DNA of 64,000 nt from Blastopirellula marina (GCF_002967765.1 NZ_PUHY01000012.1:682001-746000); one strand, 5' to 3'; counted from the stretch's first letter, positions 44,357 to 54,648 are shown. Numbers and translations: made by a program. Notes: generated by a model from the letters alone, not told the origin.

Positions 44357-45385
44357 ATGTCGACCACCCGCCGAAGCCCTCTCGGCTTCACTCTCGTTGA
44401 ACTCCTCGTGGTGATTGCCATTATTGGCGTCTTAATCGCCCTTCTGCTGCCAGCCGTGCAGCAGGCTCGTGAAGCTGCTCGCCGCATGAGCTGCAGTAAC
44501 AACTCCAAGCAGCTTGCCCTAGCGCTGCACAACTATCACGATACGCACGGTTGTTTCCCAATCGGAAGTATTCAAACGACCAACGGCGAACGTCCCGCTA
44601 GTTGGTTGGTTCGTATCTGGCCGTTCATCGAGCAATCGGCTGCTTACGAGCAATCGACCTTTATCGGTAATGACTGGTCCGGTCGTGGCTTCGACAAGAA
44701 CTGGCGTGCTACCACGGTTCTGGATGTTGACTTCCTGAACTGCCCATCGAATCCGATGACCCAATTCTGGACTCAGAATGCTTCGTCAGAAATGACCAGC
44801 GACGGTTGCCCTTCGTCGATCAAATATCAGATTCCTGACTACGTCGGCTGCACCGGTCAATACAACGGTGGTCCGCTGACCAACTGGAATGGCTACAACG
44901 GCCGCGAAGATTACAACGGTATCTTCACCGTCCTGGACGTCCGCAACTCCGAACCTACCAGCTTCAAGCACGTCACCGACGGTACCAGCAACACGATTGC
45001 CTTGGGCGAACAGTCTGACTTCGTGAAGATCATGGACTCGTCCGGTAATGTCCAGAAGAAGGACACCTACCGAGCTTGGACTTGGCACGGTGGTGGTTGG
45101 TCCGGCGGTGGTGGCGGTACGGCTGCCGAAGCTTACTGGAAGGGCTTGACCTCGGTGCGTGCCGGTATCAACTTCGTTCCTTCCACGACCAACAACCCGT
45201 TCGGAATGGGTGACTACTGGTACGGTCGTCCTGGTTACCACACCATCTACACCTCGGCTCACCCAGGTGGTGCGATGATCGCTCTGGGCGATGGCTCGGT
45301 TCGTTTCATCAGCGAAAACATCAACTTCACCACGTTGACCCGCTTGGCGAATCGTCATGACGGTCAGGTCGTCGGCGAATACTAA
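44357..45385 (+). CDS. DUF1559 pseudopilin-like protein
   Basis: A 342-residue exported protein. Leader TTRRSPLG|FTLVE and pilin helix, then [18 protein letters not shown]. Family blocks are [39 protein letters not shown] and HPGGAMIALGDGSVRFISE. A glycine-rich loop (HGGGWSGGGGGTAAEA) is peculiar to this copy. ATG 44357 is chosen because the long upstream open frame has no conserved sequence; GGAG precedes it. Two lipoprotein genes follow. Confidence 0.92.
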   Translation: MSTTRRSPLGFTLVELLVVIAIIGVLIALLLPAVQQAREAARRMSCSNNSKQLALALHNYHDTHGCFPIGSIQTTNGERPASWLVRIWPFIEQSAAYEQSTFIGNDWSGRGFDKNWRATTVLDVDFLNCPSNPMTQFWTQNASSEMTSDGCPSSIKYQIPDYVGCTGQYNGGPLTNWNGYNGREDYNGIFTVLDVRNSEPTSFKHVTDGTSNTIALGEQSDFVKIMDSSGNVQKKDTYRAWTWHGGGWSGGGGGTAAEAYWKGLTSVRAGINFVPSTTNNPFGMGDYWYGRPGYHTIYTSAHPGGAMIALGDGSVRFISENINFTTLTRLANRHDGQVVGEY

Positions 45386-45429
45386 TTCCCCCGCTTTGGT
45401 TCCTTTGAGAGGAAAGACGAAACATCAAT

Positions 45430-45894
45430 ATGTTAGTCATGAAGAAAACACTGCTGGCGATCGCAATGCTTGGTATCGTTTCGCTGGCAGGATGCGGCGG
45501 TGAAGAAGGTCCAGAGATGGGCATGGTCACGGGCACAATTACCAAGGGTGGTGCCCCTCTGGTTGGGGCGAACCTTGAGTTCTACCCAATTGGCGATGGC
45601 GGAGCATCGTACGGCACGTCGGACGAAGAAGGGAACTTCTCCCTTCGCTACTCGACCGGTAAGCCAGGTGCGATGGTTGGCGACCACAAGGTCACCGTGA
45701 TCGGTGGAACGACCAAGGGCGGCGCTCCGGCTGAATCGGAAGGTCTTGCCACGTTGACCGAAGGTGACGCCGCTCCGAAACCGCTTGGCCGACCAGAGGG
45801 TGGTGCCAAACGTGGTGGACCGTCCAAACCTGTTGAAGGAATTACGGCAACCGTCAAGGCGGGTGAAGACAATCACATCGTCATCGAACTGTAA
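45430..45894 (+). CDS. Small lipoprotein paired with DUF1559 gene, tandem copy 1
   Basis: A 154-residue lipoprotein: leader KKTLLAIAMLGIVSLAGC with lipobox LAGC, then MGMVTGTITKGGAPLVGANLEFYPIGDGGASYGTSDEEGNFSLRY split by an ordinary loop, typical of a carboxypeptidase-regulatory beta-sandwich. A Gly/Pro/Lys-rich linker precedes the ending NHIVIEL. The gene at 46154 matches it nearly throughout. ATG 45439 is an alternative start. Confidence 0.83.
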   Translation: MLVMKKTLLAIAMLGIVSLAGCGGEEGPEMGMVTGTITKGGAPLVGANLEFYPIGDGGASYGTSDEEGNFSLRYSTGKPGAMVGDHKVTVIGGTTKGGAPAESEGLATLTEGDAAPKPLGRPEGGAKRGGPSKPVEGITATVKAGEDNHIVIEL

Positions 45895-46153
45895 GAAACA
45901 TCCTACCGGAGTCGCATAGCGACGAAGGTTAGTCCATGCAATTCAAGTTGCTGGTTGGTTCCCGTGGTTTTGGCTGCGGGGGCCATTTTTTATCGGTTGA
46001 TGCTTTCTCGAAAAGTTCTTTCAGCACCCAATGCTGGTTACGAACCAGTCGGTGGTTGGAAGTTGCTAGTGCGGTTCTCATCTGGGAACCAAGAGCAAGT
46101 TTTCGTCAGGCTTCAACCTGAACCTCAGCCTCTTGGAAAGGAGATTCGTCACA

Positions 46154-46630
46154 ATGAAACATGCATTCACTTGCCTTCTGGCAATCGCCTTGCTGGGAGC
46201 AACTGGTTGCTCTTGGCAAACCGGCCCAGAGTTACATGAAGTGACCGGTACAATCACCAAAGATGGTGTTCCGTTCACCGGAGCTTGGCTCGAGTTCTAC
46301 CCTAAGGGAGACGGAGCTCCGTCTTACGGAGAGTCGGATGAAGAAGGTAACTTCAAGCTTCGATACTCGACCGGTCGACCTGGTGCAATCGAAGGAGAGC
46401 ACTTGGTTACGGTAATCGGTGGCAAGCTCAAAAAGGGCGCCGTTCCAGTTCAAAAAGAGGAACGTGGCTTAGAAACGTTGACCGAGGGCGAGGCTCCCCC
46501 GGCGAAGCCAGTTGCGAATCCCGAATCGAAAGGACGTCGACGTGGCGGTGGAGGGGAACCTGAATCGATCGCAGGGATTCCGGCACTCGTCAGCGCCGAT
46601 AACGAGAATCATGTCGTCATCGAACTGTAA
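46154..46630 (+). CDS. Small lipoprotein, tandem copy 2
   Basis: A 158-residue lipoprotein and tandem duplicate of the preceding gene: leader KHAFTCLLAIALLGATGC, HEVTGTITKDGVPFTGAWLEFYPKGDGAPSYGESDEEG in two blocks, FKLRYSTGRPGAIEG and the same ending NHVVIEL. It differs in a basic linker (ESKGRRRGGGG). AAAGGAG lies 11 nt before ATG 46154. A 260-bp spacer separates the copies, unlike the tight spacing of the DUF1559-lipoprotein pairs, so it may have its own promoter. Confidence 0.83.
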   Translation: MKHAFTCLLAIALLGATGCSWQTGPELHEVTGTITKDGVPFTGAWLEFYPKGDGAPSYGESDEEGNFKLRYSTGRPGAIEGEHLVTVIGGKLKKGAVPVQKEERGLETLTEGEAPPAKPVANPESKGRRRGGGGEPESIAGIPALVSADNENHVVIEL

Positions 46631-46687
46631 TATCTCGAACCGGTTCGATTTCGATATGTCCACCTAAGGAACAGAGAAGGTGGAACG

Positions 46688-46725
46688 AAAGAGCTCCCAC
46701 GGATTCATTCATGGGAGCTCTTTTT
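46688..46725. terminator. Bidirectional Rho-independent terminator
   Basis: AAAGAGCTCCCA pairs with TGGGAGCTCTTT across a 12-nt loop and is followed by more T residues; it separates the convergent lipoprotein and sulfatase genes. Confidence 0.92.
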
Positions 46726-46747
46726 ATTTTCCTGTACCGCTTATCGA

Positions 46748-48250
46748 CTAATGAGGTCCCGACGCGTTAATTTCCGACGACTTATGATCGAATCCGGACC
46801 AATCACCGTAGGGTCGAGCCCCACGGATTCGCTTGCCAGTTTTGCTGTCGATGTAACCTGTTTCGCGATCGTAGTGATCCACCGTGTAGTTTTCGGGAAC
46901 ACTGTCACCGGTTTCCTTTTGCCAAGTATCCATTACGTTTCGCATCTCGGCCAAGTGCTTGGCGTACTCTTGATTGCCAACCAGGTTGTTCGTCTGTAGT
47001 GGATCCTTGCTGGTATCGTAAAGTTCTTCTTTAGGTCGCGGTTCGAGCAGGACATCCGCTTGAGCGGTTGTTAACTTTCCTTCGGCATTGGCGGTTTGCA
47101 GATCCTTGTGTGAAGGAGAACTAACCGAGTCCGCAGGGCCAAGCCATGCTTTGTCGGGACGGGCGTTACGAACGTATAGAATGCCTTGTCCATTCCGGAC
47201 GGCTCGACCATGGGCCTCGTAGTCATGCCAATTGTGTTCGCTGAATGCATAGTGACGATGCGGGGCTGTCGAGTCCTTCAGCACGTTGGCGAAACTGAAT
47301 CCTTGAACCTGTTCAGGCACTTTAACGCCGGCTAATGATAGTACCGTCGGGCATATATCGATCACGCTTACCAAGCTCTTGGTCGTGCTGCCTGGCTGTT
47401 CGATTCCCTCTGGCCAGTGCAATACAAAAGGCGTCTTCATTCCGCTGTCATGAACGCGCGTCTTTCCACGAGGAAAAGGGCGACCATTGTCGGCCATAAC
47501 AAAGATGAGCGTATTCTCGAGCGCGTCTTGTTTCTTCAACTCGTCAACAACCTGACCAATGAAGTAATCGAAGCGGGTAACTTCGTTGTGGTAGGAAGCC
47601 AGGTCGTCGCGGGTTTCTGGAGTGTCACGGAGGTAGGGCGAGACTTCCATATCGGCCGGATCATGTTTCGGCCCGTATAGATCTTCTTTCCATTCACGAT
47701 CCCCGTTCCAGTCGCGGTGGGCGTCAGTCGCGGCGAACCAGAAGAAAAAGGGCTGATCCTTCGGTCGTTTCTGAACCACATCCACCCAGTGTCCTTCGCC
47801 ACCGTTGTTACCTGGCACTCCGGTGCCCCGCTTCTCGTCCCAAACGGCCTTCTCATTTGCTTGGTCTTGCGGCATATGATCCTTACCAGCAAGTGCCGTG
47901 TAATAACCAGCTTCCTTTAACAGCGACGGGAACTTGATCAAATGCTCGGGAAGCGGACGATGCAGTTCGCTGGCAGCACCGTTGTTGTGTGGGTAGCGAC
48001 CGGTGATGATGCTACACCGACTCGGGCTGCAACTACTGGCGGTGAGATAAGCATTTGTGAATTTCAGACCATCATTTGCCAACGCATCGATATTGGGCGT
48101 ACGGGCTCCTGAATTTCCATAACAACCAAAGTCGTTCCAACTGACGTCGTCCGCAATGAAGACGATAAAATTGGGCCGATCCGCCGCAGACACAAGCGAC
48201 GTCATGAGACCACAGAACAAAAGCGCCAAACGAAAGGGTAGGGGAGGCAT
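46748..48250 (-). CDS. Secreted formylglycine sulfatase (heparan N-sulfatase-like)
   Basis: A 500-residue exported sulfatase. Signal peptide FRLALLFCGLMTSLVSA; metal site FIVFIADDVSWNDFG; modification motif SSCSPSRCSIITGRYPHNNG with Cys74. The GRYPHNNGA extension and GKDHMPQD in place of GKWHxG are typical of the N-sulfoglucosamine sulfohydrolase (SGSH)-like branch. FWFAATDAHRDWN and VMADNGRPFPRGK complete the active site. Polysaccharide-linked sulfate is the likely substrate; the exact one is not predictable. Confidence 0.92.
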   Translation of the reverse strand: MPPLPFRLALLFCGLMTSLVSAADRPNFIVFIADDVSWNDFGCYGNSGARTPNIDALANDGLKFTNAYLTASSCSPSRCSIITGRYPHNNGAASELHRPLPEHLIKFPSLLKEAGYYTALAGKDHMPQDQANEKAVWDEKRGTGVPGNNGGEGHWVDVVQKRPKDQPFFFWFAATDAHRDWNGDREWKEDLYGPKHDPADMEVSPYLRDTPETRDDLASYHNEVTRFDYFIGQVVDELKKQDALENTLIFVMADNGRPFPRGKTRVHDSGMKTPFVLHWPEGIEQPGSTTKSLVSVIDICPTVLSLAGVKVPEQVQGFSFANVLKDSTAPHRHYAFSEHNWHDYEAHGRAVRNGQGILYVRNARPDKAWLGPADSVSSPSHKDLQTANAEGKLTTAQADVLLEPRPKEELYDTSKDPLQTNNLVGNQEYAKHLAEMRNVMDTWQKETGDSVPENYTVDHYDRETGYIDSKTGKRIRGARPYGDWSGFDHKSSEINASGPH

Positions 48251-48454
48251 GAGGAGAAATCCGGAGTTCGGAGGTCGAAAGGTGGGAGAATACGCTGAAG
48301 ACTAGTATCATCGACTATGCCGGCAAGTTCAAATGGGAAGTGGATCTGAGGACAAACCGAAGAGATCAGCCTCTTTGCCGTATCGATGGCTCTCACTTGG
48401 TTCGCGGGAACCCTGTGTTTTGGGATGTCACGTTTTTACCGATCAGCTAACGTT

Positions 48455-48838
48455 CTAAGGAACAGATTCCAAGAACTTCTGCCACTCTAGGTCGTTCAGG
48501 TAATAGATCGTCCAAACCGTCCACAATCCCCAGCCGGTAGCCATGTTTCCGATGGTGCTTACGAAAACGATCAGATGACGAACGGATACTAGGGGAGTGC
48601 TGAGCAGCCAAACGCCCCAGATCAGTACGGCCAGCATAAGGCACCACACGTACTGGTAGATGCCAAAATGAATTAAAACGTGCCAGGGGAACGATCTCTC
48701 GGCGAGTGGCTCCCATGAGTAGTAATACTCAATGGTTGCAGTCAGCCGAGTGGCCGCTATGACGATAAGTGTGAAGACACTTACGCTGGTGACGACATGT
48801 AACGCAGCACGGCGCGGCAAGGTAATTTCTTCAGGCAT
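48455..48838 (-). CDS. Small membrane protein, paralog pair member
   Basis: A 127-residue protein with three to four hydrophobic segments: ALHVVTSVSVFTLIVIAATRL, the central VWCLMLAVLIWGVWLLST and a third LIVFVSTIGNMATGWGLW. It resembles the gene just upstream (48861-49253) in segment order and in the first segment (VVTSVSVFTLIVIAATRLT versus VVVSVCTFFAMIVTVTSKLT). It starts 22 bp after that gene. Function unknown. Confidence 0.68.
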   Translation of the reverse strand: MPEEITLPRRAALHVVTSVSVFTLIVIAATRLTATIEYYYSWEPLAERSFPWHVLIHFGIYQYVWCLMLAVLIWGVWLLSTPLVSVRHLIVFVSTIGNMATGWGLWTVWTIYYLNDLEWQKFLESVP

Positions 48839-48860
48839 CTGAAAGCAACACTCCAGGACC

Positions 48861-49253
48861 TTACAGAAAAGGCGCGTTTGGTTCCATGCGTAGGATTGAA
48901 TCGTGATATGTCACGAAGAACGCCACGAGAAATCCCACAAGCCAAAACACGGCGAGATTAAAAACAATGCCTACAAAGCGAAGTAATTCGTAGACGTAAA
49001 CTTCACGCTTACTACCTAGGACCGAGCCCCAGATCACGCACCCGAGGAACATCGGCCAGAGCAAGGGTTGCACATCAACGTAGGCATCGCTCAAAACCGA
49101 GAGATCATAATGAATTAGCCTGGGTCTCTCCGATTCAGTAAGTTTACTAGTTACGGTTACGATCATGGCGAAGAAGGTGCAAACGCTCACGACCACCGGC
49201 AAGACGATTCTGCGACATACTTTTGGGTTAATTGTGCTTGAATCGATGGTCAT
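48861..49253 (-). CDS. Small membrane protein, paralog pair member
   Basis: A 130-residue protein with three hydrophobic segments: IVLPVVVSVCTFFAMIVTVT, LLWPMFLGCVIWGSVLG and FVGIVFNLAVFWLVGFLVAF. The WPMFLGCVIWGSVLGS region parallels VWCLMLAVLIWGVWLLS of the following gene, supporting an old tandem duplication. No family or active site is recognised. Confidence 0.68.
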   Translation of the reverse strand: MTIDSSTINPKVCRRIVLPVVVSVCTFFAMIVTVTSKLTESERPRLIHYDLSVLSDAYVDVQPLLWPMFLGCVIWGSVLGSKREVYVYELLRFVGIVFNLAVFWLVGFLVAFFVTYHDSILRMEPNAPFL

Positions 49254-49424
49254 GACTCGGAATGTGATTCCTGTTCCAGAGATCGTTCGATACGAACGCG
49301 TTCGCGTAGTATGTCACGCATTGTACGGCCGATCGCAACCGTGGTGCTAATAATTGGTAGCGAGAGAATTCCTTGCTTACAATTACCGTAGGCTCACCTT
49401 CCTTCCTCCTTCCAGGCACGTGGA

Positions 49425-50390
49425 ATGTCTCATTCAATCGATCGCCGCCGTTTTACTAAACTGGCTGCCGCTAGTGGATTCTTAGCTAGTAGCTCTTTCT
49501 CGCCCATCTCTTGGGCGGATGATGGGAAGGACGGGCCGGATCAGCGTTTGATGGTTCTCGGAATGAACGCCTTGGCTCGTTCGCCGGAGATGAACTATTT
49601 CGCGGACGGGCACCGTGGTGCGAGCATGATTTCGGCCTATCTGTTGTGCGAAGAGAACAACTTACCGCCAGCTGTGTTGGCACGAATGACCGAGATGTTC
49701 GACGTAAATTGGGCGAAGACAAAATTGTGCGCGTCGTTCCCAGAAGGAGAGCCCGATCCCAAGGCGATTGAAAAGGTTGGTTTTGCGTTACTCGAAGGAG
49801 GTGAGGTACTGCGCGAGGTGGGGCACAACGTTATTTTCGCCAGTTTGGCGATTAAAGCGTTTCGTACGATGCCCCAGTTGGCCACAAAAGAGCGAGTCGA
49901 AGGCGTCTGCCAATTAGTGCGTAGTTTCAAGCCGTGGCGCGATATTGAACCTGATGCCGAAGTCGATCCGCCTCATTTTTCCGACGAGTCAGCTGCTTCG
50001 AAATTCATCCTGCAAGAGGCCAGTAACGCGATCGACCGATTTCATGGTTTCGGACAAGGCTTCGCGGGTCACATGCTAACTTTTGGACAGGCATTGGTCG
50101 AACTGGCTGAGATGGGCAACGAGGAACTAGCAGAAGGATGCCGAACGGCATTTCGAAAATATGTAACGGTTACCCGAAAAGGGCCAGAAGAGGATGCTCG
50201 AAGCATTGCGGATCATCGCCCCTCAAAGCTGCGACCGAACAAGCTTGAGTATTGGCAGAAACGAGGTGACAAAACGCTGGGGATCGGTCACGTTTTCAAA
50301 TATCCGTACGGATACTACTACCTGCTAGAGAAGGCCAACGACCCACGTCTCGCGGAGAGTCTTGATGCCAAGGCGTATTACATCTTTTAG
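49425..50390 (+). CDS. Tat-exported hypothetical protein
   Basis: A 321-residue protein. The N-terminus has a twin-arginine signal (DRRRFTKLAAASGFLAS) ending near SWADDG. The mature part is mainly helical with LMVLGMNALARSPEMNYFADGHRGASMISAYLL, EGGEVLREVGHNVIFASLAIKAF and an aromatic-rich end (FKYPYGYYYLLEK). Several His and Glu residues (ADGHRG, LREVGHN, RFHGFGQGFAGH) could bind a metal or cofactor, which would explain Tat export of a folded protein (inference). No family is recognised. A symmetric hairpin follows its stop. Confidence 0.72.
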   Translation: MSHSIDRRRFTKLAAASGFLASSSFSPISWADDGKDGPDQRLMVLGMNALARSPEMNYFADGHRGASMISAYLLCEENNLPPAVLARMTEMFDVNWAKTKLCASFPEGEPDPKAIEKVGFALLEGGEVLREVGHNVIFASLAIKAFRTMPQLATKERVEGVCQLVRSFKPWRDIEPDAEVDPPHFSDESAASKFILQEASNAIDRFHGFGQGFAGHMLTFGQALVELAEMGNEELAEGCRTAFRKYVTVTRKGPEEDARSIADHRPSKLRPNKLEYWQKRGDKTLGIGHVFKYPYGYYYLLEKANDPRLAESLDAKAYYIF

Positions 50391-50423
50391 CCGGCGAAGA
50401 CTAGGAAACAAGTCGAAGCCGGC
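50390..50423. terminator. Symmetric hairpin after the Tat-exported protein
   Basis: GCCGGC and GACT pair with AGTC and GCCGGC around an 8-nt loop, with a symmetric GAA/GAA internal loop. No U-tract follows; a transcript-end role is likely but not certain. It lies between convergent genes. Confidence 0.5.
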
Positions 50424-50489
50424 GCGGATCAATTTTGGGTAATGATCTCGTCTATAACGCGAGCTAATTAGCCAGGATCGGCGTTGCTG

Positions 50490-52808
50490 TTAGACTTTGA
50501 ATCCACCGACTAAGGTGTTAATCTCGTGCGCGAACTCGGCCAGATTGTCACCATACGACCGAGTCGTCGCTGCTCCTGTTGCGGTGCGCTGGGTGGCCCG
50601 ATCAACGCCGTTCACGTTTTCGGTAATTTCCTTGCTTGCCGTCGCCGAGTCGCTGACACCGGACGAGATTGCTTTCGCCGATTCGGCTGTCTGATTGATG
50701 TTCGACGAGATTTGTTTCGTCGTCACACTTTGCTGTTCGACGGCCGAAGCAATTGAAAGGCTTGCCTCGCGGATCTGTTCGATCACTTCCGTAATCGCAC
50801 CGATTGAATTCACGGCGTCCGTGCTTGATTCTTGAATCCCGTCAACCGTCTTACGAATGTCTTCGATCGCTTCGGTTGTTTGGTGGGCGAGTTCTTTCAC
50901 TTCAGTGGCCACGACAGCAAAGCCTTTTCCGGCTTCTCCGGCGCGTGAGGCTTCGATCGTCGCGTTCAAGGCTAGCAGATTGGTTTGCTCAGCGATGTCT
51001 TCGATCACGCCGACGATCTTCCCAATAGCTTCAGCGGAACTTCCTAGCTTCTGGATCTTTCGGTTGCTTTCTTCTGCCAAACCGGTGGCATTGATCGCAA
51101 CGGACGATGCCCGCTCGGTATTTTTGGAGATATCAGAGATCGAACTGGTTAGTTCCTCGACGGAATTACCAACCGTTGAGATGTTACCCGTTAATTCCCG
51201 AATGGCATCGGCCATCGTTGTCATGGTCGTGGCCATTTCCTCAGATGCCGCAGCCACACTCGTGCTACGCCCCTTCGCTTCGTCCGCTCCATTGGACAAT
51301 TCGGATGCCGTGGTCAACATTTTTTCCGAGGTTTCGGATAGCGACGAGGCACAATCGGCAACTCGGCTGATGATACCTTGCAACTTATCCATGAAGATAT
51401 TGAACCAATTGGCCAACTCGCCGATTTCGTCTTTGGATTGAATATCAAGTCGCTTCGTGAGATCACCTTCCCCTTGGGCAATATCTCGGAGAGATTCCGT
51501 CATGATATTGAGTGGTCGAACCAGCATGCGGGTTCCTATCACTGAGAAAATCGTAATCAAGGTAACCACGATGACTGCACCCACACCGACGTAGATCAAC
51601 ATCCAGTTCAGACTGCTACGAGTTGTGGTGACGGACGAACGGAAGTCGTCTTTATCGGTGCTGATGCCAACCACCCAGTCCCACGGCTCGTAATAAAACA
51701 CGGCTGCGAGCTTCTCTCGAGCAGCAGATTCGCTCTCGTTTTGCCAATAATATTGATGATCGACGATCTCACCTGGTGCAGCGGACTTCGACTTGTCAAT
51801 CATTTGTTGAATAAAAGGTTCACCGTTGGCGTCGATCGTATCCAAGACGTTTTCACCGTTGCGTGCTCCGTCTTTAGAAACCAGATACATTCCTTTGTCT
51901 TTCCCACTTCCTTGCACGGCGAAGACATAGCCACTCTTGCCGAGGCTCACCTTCTCCAACCGCTGCGGAAGATCTGCGGCCGCCTCTTGCAGCAGTCCGA
52001 CGTACAACGCTCCCATCACCTCGCCGTTTTCGTCTTTCACAGGATGGTAAGCTGTGGAATACCACTTATCGACGACAAAAGCGCGACCGTAATATGGTTC
52101 GCCTTGAAGCAGTTTATCAACAACTGGGTTCTTCGCTCCGTCAGGATTGATGGCAGGAATGTACGTGCCGATCGCACGTTGTCCATCCTTATTGACGTTC
52201 GTAGCAACACGCAACATATCGCCGGTGCCGTCGATTCGTTGGAAGATTGTGCAGGTACCGCCTGACCACTTCGACACATCGTCGACGTAGGCAACATATT
52301 GATTCAGATCACGAACTTGACCTAAAGGATTTCCGTCGATCGAGATGCCACGAAGCTTCTGCAAGCTGGTTTCGCCGGTGTACTGATTCTTACAGGTCCA
52401 ATCCAACACTTCGTCTTCCTGAACCAAGCTTCCCTTTTCATTCAATAGTTCTTCACTGAACTGAATTGTGGCGTCGAGTTGTTCGCTCGTCAGGGCATTT
52501 TGCGATTCAAGAATCAGACGCACATTGCGCGCTGCTGCCTGGCTTTGGGTATGAGCCATGTCCTCGGCTTGTTCGATCACCGTCTTATCGAGTGCAGACC
52601 CACTAATTAGCACGATCGTGAGGATGATGACCGCGCACGCCATGGGACCAGCGAGACTTAGAAGCAAGACCTTTTTTCCGATTCTCATTGCACCTGCCCT
52701 GATCGTTGTACTTTGGGATTCGGTCGTTGTTGCGTGAACTGCATCGGGACCTTTGACAGGCAAATCTAGGGCGCTCAAAGATGACCCTGCCGACATTTGA
52801 CGAATCAA
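50490..52808 (-). CDS. Methyl-accepting chemotaxis protein with Cache sensor
   Basis: A 772-residue chemoreceptor. TM1 is around residues 45-70 ([22 protein letters not shown]). The extracytoplasmic region (~70-395) is a large Cache sensor with [28 protein letters not shown] and [11 protein letters not shown], resembling the Cache 3/Cache 2 fusion type. TM2 is [20 protein letters not shown], followed by HAMP ([20 protein letters not shown]) and the signalling domain with the hairpin tip [20 protein letters not shown]. No C-terminal CheR-binding pentapeptide is present. The start is uncertain: TTG 52808, ATG 52796 or ATG 52688, the last preceded by AGGTG. Confidence 0.92.
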   Translation of the reverse strand: MIRQMSAGSSLSALDLPVKGPDAVHATTTESQSTTIRAGAMRIGKKVLLLSLAGPMACAVIILTIVLISGSALDKTVIEQAEDMAHTQSQAAARNVRLILESQNALTSEQLDATIQFSEELLNEKGSLVQEDEVLDWTCKNQYTGETSLQKLRGISIDGNPLGQVRDLNQYVAYVDDVSKWSGGTCTIFQRIDGTGDMLRVATNVNKDGQRAIGTYIPAINPDGAKNPVVDKLLQGEPYYGRAFVVDKWYSTAYHPVKDENGEVMGALYVGLLQEAAADLPQRLEKVSLGKSGYVFAVQGSGKDKGMYLVSKDGARNGENVLDTIDANGEPFIQQMIDKSKSAAPGEIVDHQYYWQNESESAAREKLAAVFYYEPWDWVVGISTDKDDFRSSVTTTRSSLNWMLIYVGVGAVIVVTLITIFSVIGTRMLVRPLNIMTESLRDIAQGEGDLTKRLDIQSKDEIGELANWFNIFMDKLQGIISRVADCASSLSETSEKMLTTASELSNGADEAKGRSTSVAAASEEMATTMTTMADAIRELTGNISTVGNSVEELTSSISDISKNTERASSVAINATGLAEESNRKIQKLGSSAEAIGKIVGVIEDIAEQTNLLALNATIEASRAGEAGKGFAVVATEVKELAHQTTEAIEDIRKTVDGIQESSTDAVNSIGAITEVIEQIREASLSIASAVEQQSVTTKQISSNINQTAESAKAISSGVSDSATASKEITENVNGVDRATQRTATGAATTRSYGDNLAEFAHEINTLVGGFKV

Positions 52809-53272
52809 TCCTTGTTAGAAGTGTCGTATTTAGCGCTGCCTGCGTCCGACTGGGCAGAATGTATGCACGCCCATAGAGGGGTTTTAGAGAGTTGGCGCAC
52901 AGATTGACATGGCGGTAACTACAACCCAATATGAGAATAACATGCATAATAGATCAATTTCTAAGTGCATTTATAGTACTAATTTACGACTGTATTGAGA
53001 GTGTAATTCGATGCCCAAAGTGGCTTATTTAGCGTGAATCTAAGATTTACTTAGCCAGAAAACATTATGCCCTTTAGGTTTCGCCTTCTAATGACTAGTG
53101 CGGTTCTCCGCAAAGGTGGGGAAGGGCGGCCACGCTGACTTTCTGGGGCGTGGAACTCCTTTGCCTAGCAGCGAGCAATCCGCAGAAGTTTGACCTCGTG
53201 AAATCGTCGGGGGATACTGTGGGACGCATTAGCCCAATTCTCCTTTCTGGTCTCGTCTTCGAGGTTCCCACC
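52809..53272. other. Gene-free divergent upstream region
   Basis: About 460 bp between the divergent chemoreceptor and sulfatase genes, with no supported gene; AT-rich at 52920-53060. The + strand frame from 53150 merely extends the sulfatase frame without conserved sequence. Confidence 0.4.
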
Positions 53273-54646
53273 ATGCTCCGTTCTCTGGTTCTCGCCCTGA
53301 CCGCTTGCCTCGCATTGATTCCTGCCGCGGTCTTTGCCGCAGAAGCGGATAAGCCAAATGTAATTTTTATCTATGCTGACGACCTGGGTTATGGCGACCT
53401 GGGTTGCTTTGGACAGAAGACGATTCAGACTCCCAACTTGGATCAGATGGCCAGCGACGGAATGAAGCTCACGAGCTTCTATGCCGGGTGCACCGTTTGT
53501 CGCCCTTCGCGGTTGGTGCTATGGACCGGAAAGCATCTCGGCCACCAGCCAATCAACGACAACAAACCGTACACGATGCAGTCGTCCGATTTCACGCTTG
53601 CCGAATTAATGAAGCAGCAAGGGTACACCACTGGCGGTGTTGGTAAATGGGCAATGGGCACCCCAGGTAGCGGTGGCGAACCGATTTACCACGGCTTTGA
53701 TTTTTGGTGTGGGTATCTCGATCAAAGCGAAGCCCACAACTACTTCCCAACTCATCTCTGGCGCTGCGAAGGAGATAAGTGCGAGAAATTGCCTTTGGAA
53801 GGAAATGTGTTGATGGGGGACAAAAAGCCAGAGAATCGCGTTGCCAAGCTCGATGCTCGAAAAACCTACTCGCATGATGTGATGACCAAAGAGGCATTCG
53901 ACTTCATTCGCCGCAACCAAGATAAGCCATTCCTATTGCATTTGCACTGGACTTTGCCGCACGCCAACAACGAAGGAGGCCGAGTCACAGGCAACGGCAG
54001 CGAAGTGCCTAATTACGGTCAATACAAAGACAAAGATTGGCCTGACGTCGAAAAGGGATTCGCGCAGATGGTGACTTACCTTGATGGAAGCGTCGGTCAA
54101 CTGCGAGCACTGTTGAAAGAACTCGACCTTGAAGAGAAAACGCTGGTCGTCTTCACGTCGGACAACGGGCCACACAACGAAGGCGGACACAACGTCAACT
54201 ACTTCAATTCGAATGGCCCCTTAAAAGGATTCAAGCGATCGGTCTACGAAGGAGGCATCCGCGAACCGTTCGTTGCCGTCTGGCCCGGTAAGATTCCCGC
54301 TGGCACGGAGTCGGCCACAACGTTCAATGCCTACGATGTGTTGGCAACTTACGCCGAACTAACCGGTGCTAAAGATGTTCCCAAGAACGATGGGATTAGC
54401 TTCTTACCAACGATGCTAGGCAAACAAGATTCCGAAGCAAGCGAAAGAACGAGCTACTCTTCGTTCAACAAGTGGGAAGCAGCTCGGTTTAAGGAATTCA
54501 AGGGAATGCGTAGTGGTCCAAATCAACCATTGGAATTGTATGACCTGAGCGTCGATATTGGGGAAGAGCACGACATTGCCAAAGATAACCCAGAGATGGC
54601 CAAGAAGCTGGCAGACTTCATTGACAACGCGAAGTTGAGACCGTAG
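53273..54646 (+). CDS. Secreted formylglycine sulfatase (CRPSR variant)
   Basis: A 457-residue exported sulfatase. Signal peptide LRSLVLALTACLALIPAAVFA; metal site FIYADDLGYGDLG; modification site TVCRPSRLVLWTGKHLGH with Cys76. The motif is CRPSR rather than the common C(S/T/A)PSR, still within the CxPxR rule. GKWAMG replaces GKWHxG, so the usual active-site His is missing there; LHWTLPHANNEGG and FTSDNGPHNEGGHN are intact. GAGG lies 8 nt before ATG 53273. The start of the following secreted gene is 2 bp after its stop. Confidence 0.91.
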   Translation: MLRSLVLALTACLALIPAAVFAAEADKPNVIFIYADDLGYGDLGCFGQKTIQTPNLDQMASDGMKLTSFYAGCTVCRPSRLVLWTGKHLGHQPINDNKPYTMQSSDFTLAELMKQQGYTTGGVGKWAMGTPGSGGEPIYHGFDFWCGYLDQSEAHNYFPTHLWRCEGDKCEKLPLEGNVLMGDKKPENRVAKLDARKTYSHDVMTKEAFDFIRRNQDKPFLLHLHWTLPHANNEGGRVTGNGSEVPNYGQYKDKDWPDVEKGFAQMVTYLDGSVGQLRALLKELDLEEKTLVVFTSDNGPHNEGGHNVNYFNSNGPLKGFKRSVYEGGIREPFVAVWPGKIPAGTESATTFNAYDVLATYAELTGAKDVPKNDGISFLPTMLGKQDSEASERTSYSSFNKWEAARFKEFKGMRSGPNQPLELYDLSVDIGEEHDIAKDNPEMAKKLADFIDNAKLRP

Positions 54647-54648
54647 TC

